From: a virus | Strand: one strand, 5' to 3' | DNA: 64,000 nt | IMG/VR virus record: IMGVR_UViG_3300046746_000620 | Location: 1-64,000 of that record | In this document: piece after piece, positions 63,331 through 64,000 of the stretch | How the letters are laid out: every line of letters begins with the position of its first letter | Numbering within the stretch: the first letter of the stretch is position 1 | Position numbers and translations under genes: made by a program | The notes under the pieces: model-generated | Told to the model about the DNA's origin: nothing | Database searches by the model: none | Seen by the model: the letters and a program-made list of their open reading frames with translations, nothing else

Positions 63331-63409
63331 GCCCCCTAAGTTACTGATAACCAAGCACTTAGGTCAGGGCGCCGCGCTGCGCTGTAAGTGCTTAATAAGC
63401 AACTACTTA
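63331..63409 (+). repeat. GC-rich double-palindrome element B
   Basis: It has the same plan as element A: TAAGT-N15-ACTTA modules at 63337-63361 and 63385-63409 around a 23-bp GC-rich spacer. The spacer starts GGTCA, whereas the spacer of element A ends TGACC, as if it were inverted. The first modules of A and B agree at most positions. Confidence 0.85.
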
Positions 63410-63507
63410 TATAACTCCATAAATCTAGTTTAAAATTGCATAATCCCGCCACCACTAAAAAGTTGCACTATTTGACTATTTGGTATTTAAATAAAAAAAC
63501 AAAAAAA

Positions 63508-63798
63508 ATGAAAATAAATCCGTATTTGCTTGCAAAACACGCACTACTAGTTTACCTTGTTTTTATGGATAAGATCAGAATCAATCATGTAATCGGAGTC
63601 AATGGACTTCTTGAATTTTCACGCGACGAAAAGTCGGGCATATCCCTGTGGGAAGATGTTGCAAATAATGTTTGGACTTGGGATCAAATAGTCGAAGCAT
63701 CTAAAGATGTAACAAATAAAGAAATCATCGACGCCATGAAAGTAGATGGACACATCACTGAGCCATGCGTAAATGATCTTTTAAATATACTAAAATAA
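63508..63798 (+). CDS. Hypothetical early protein
   Basis: A 96-residue protein from the ATG at 63508 (MKINPYLLAKHALLVY...). A TTG at 63436 would extend it by 24 residues, but that extension looks non-coding. The second half (SLWEDVANNVWTWDQIVEASKD) is helical with conserved-looking tryptophans. No clear promoter is seen between element B and the gene. Function unknown. Confidence 0.5.
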   Translation: MKINPYLLAKHALLVYLVFMDKIRINHVIGVNGLLEFSRDEKSGISLWEDVANNVWTWDQIVEASKDVTNKEIIDAMKVDGHITEPCVNDLLNILK

Positions 63799-63801
63799 AA
63801 T

Positions 63802-63830
63802 TTGCAATTATATCATAACTCGTTTACCTT
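63802..63830 (+). promoter_or_regulatory. Leaderless early promoter P4
   Basis: TTGCAA (63802-63807), 17 bp, TACCTT (63825-63830), then ATATAT and the ATG at 63837. The spacing from -10 to start codon equals that of P1 and P2. Confidence 0.55.
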
Positions 63831-63836
63831 ATATAT

Positions 63837-64000
63837 ATGAAAGCTAATACAGACACCATCTCAATCGTTGACCTAATCGAAAACGAATCATATAAAAATC
63901 ACCAAGCTTACAACTTAGCAAAAGCTCTCTTGGACATTGCGGTTCAAGCAAGATCCATAAAAAACACAGTTTCAGAAAACATTTCAGGCGATGGAAAAGT
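63837..64000 (+). CDS. Early protein, cut by the right edge
   Basis: An open frame of at least 54 codons starting MKANTDTISIVDLIENESYK, helical, with the usual early-region codon use. It is preceded by promoter P4 and runs off the window. No function can be assigned. Confidence 0.6.
   Translation, partial: MKANTDTISIVDLIENESYKNHQAYNLAKALLDIAVQARSIKNTVSENISGDGK

Noticed and set aside
1-64000. Prophage or integrative element
   Set aside because: No integrase, attachment site, repressor-type lysogeny module or tRNA gene is visible in the window.

Overview
The window is one contiguous piece of a large, AT-rich tailed bacteriophage genome. It was identified from a complete head-to-tail morphogenesis module on the minus strand: terminase large subunit, portal, protease-scaffold, decoration protein, capsid, connectors, tail tube, a 3,497-residue tape measure protein and distal tail proteins. 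No tail sheath gene is visible, so a long non-contractile (siphovirus-like) tail is the simplest reading. The host cannot be named. Promoters resemble ordinary TTGACA-N17-TATAAT sites, few genes have good Shine-Dalgarno sequences, and several genes look leaderless.

Layout. Positions 1-12385 (minus) hold two Thr-repeat fibre-like proteins, the left one cut by the window edge. They are followed by nucleotide-sugar enzymes (GDP-fucose-synthase-like, two other SDR epimerases, a short UDP-glucose-dehydrogenase-like enzyme), glycosyltransferase-like genes and a class I ribonucleotide reductase large subunit. Positions 12386-12571 are an AT-rich divergent control region. Positions 12572-17489 carry mostly plus-strand DNA-metabolism genes (nucleotide kinase, sigma-like factor, SSB, Rad52/Red-beta-like candidate), with one minus-strand membrane coiled-coil protein. 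Positions 17486-61209 (minus) are the virion operon, headed by a PhoH-like ATPase, a second sigma-like factor, an ERCC4 nuclease and the packaging genes. Positions 61426-64000 (plus) are short early-type genes with their own promoters and two elaborate GC-rich palindromic elements.

How the parts may work together. Four virion genes contain Thr-rich tracts; in three of them threonine occupies nearly every second residue for hundreds of residues. The same phage carries sugar-nucleotide enzymes, glycosyltransferases and, inserted as a cassette flanked by direct repeats, a sulfotransferase-like gene. I infer a self-made, mucin-like glycosylated (perhaps sulfated) virion surface. Separately, the tape measure protein contains about ten copies of a G-F/Y-x-P-N-F motif that punctuate a long central region. 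Two segments there have the residue pattern of PD-(D/E)XK nucleases, which suggests a tape measure that also carries cargo domains. These are the two candidates for an undescribed system; both are inferences from sequence pattern only.
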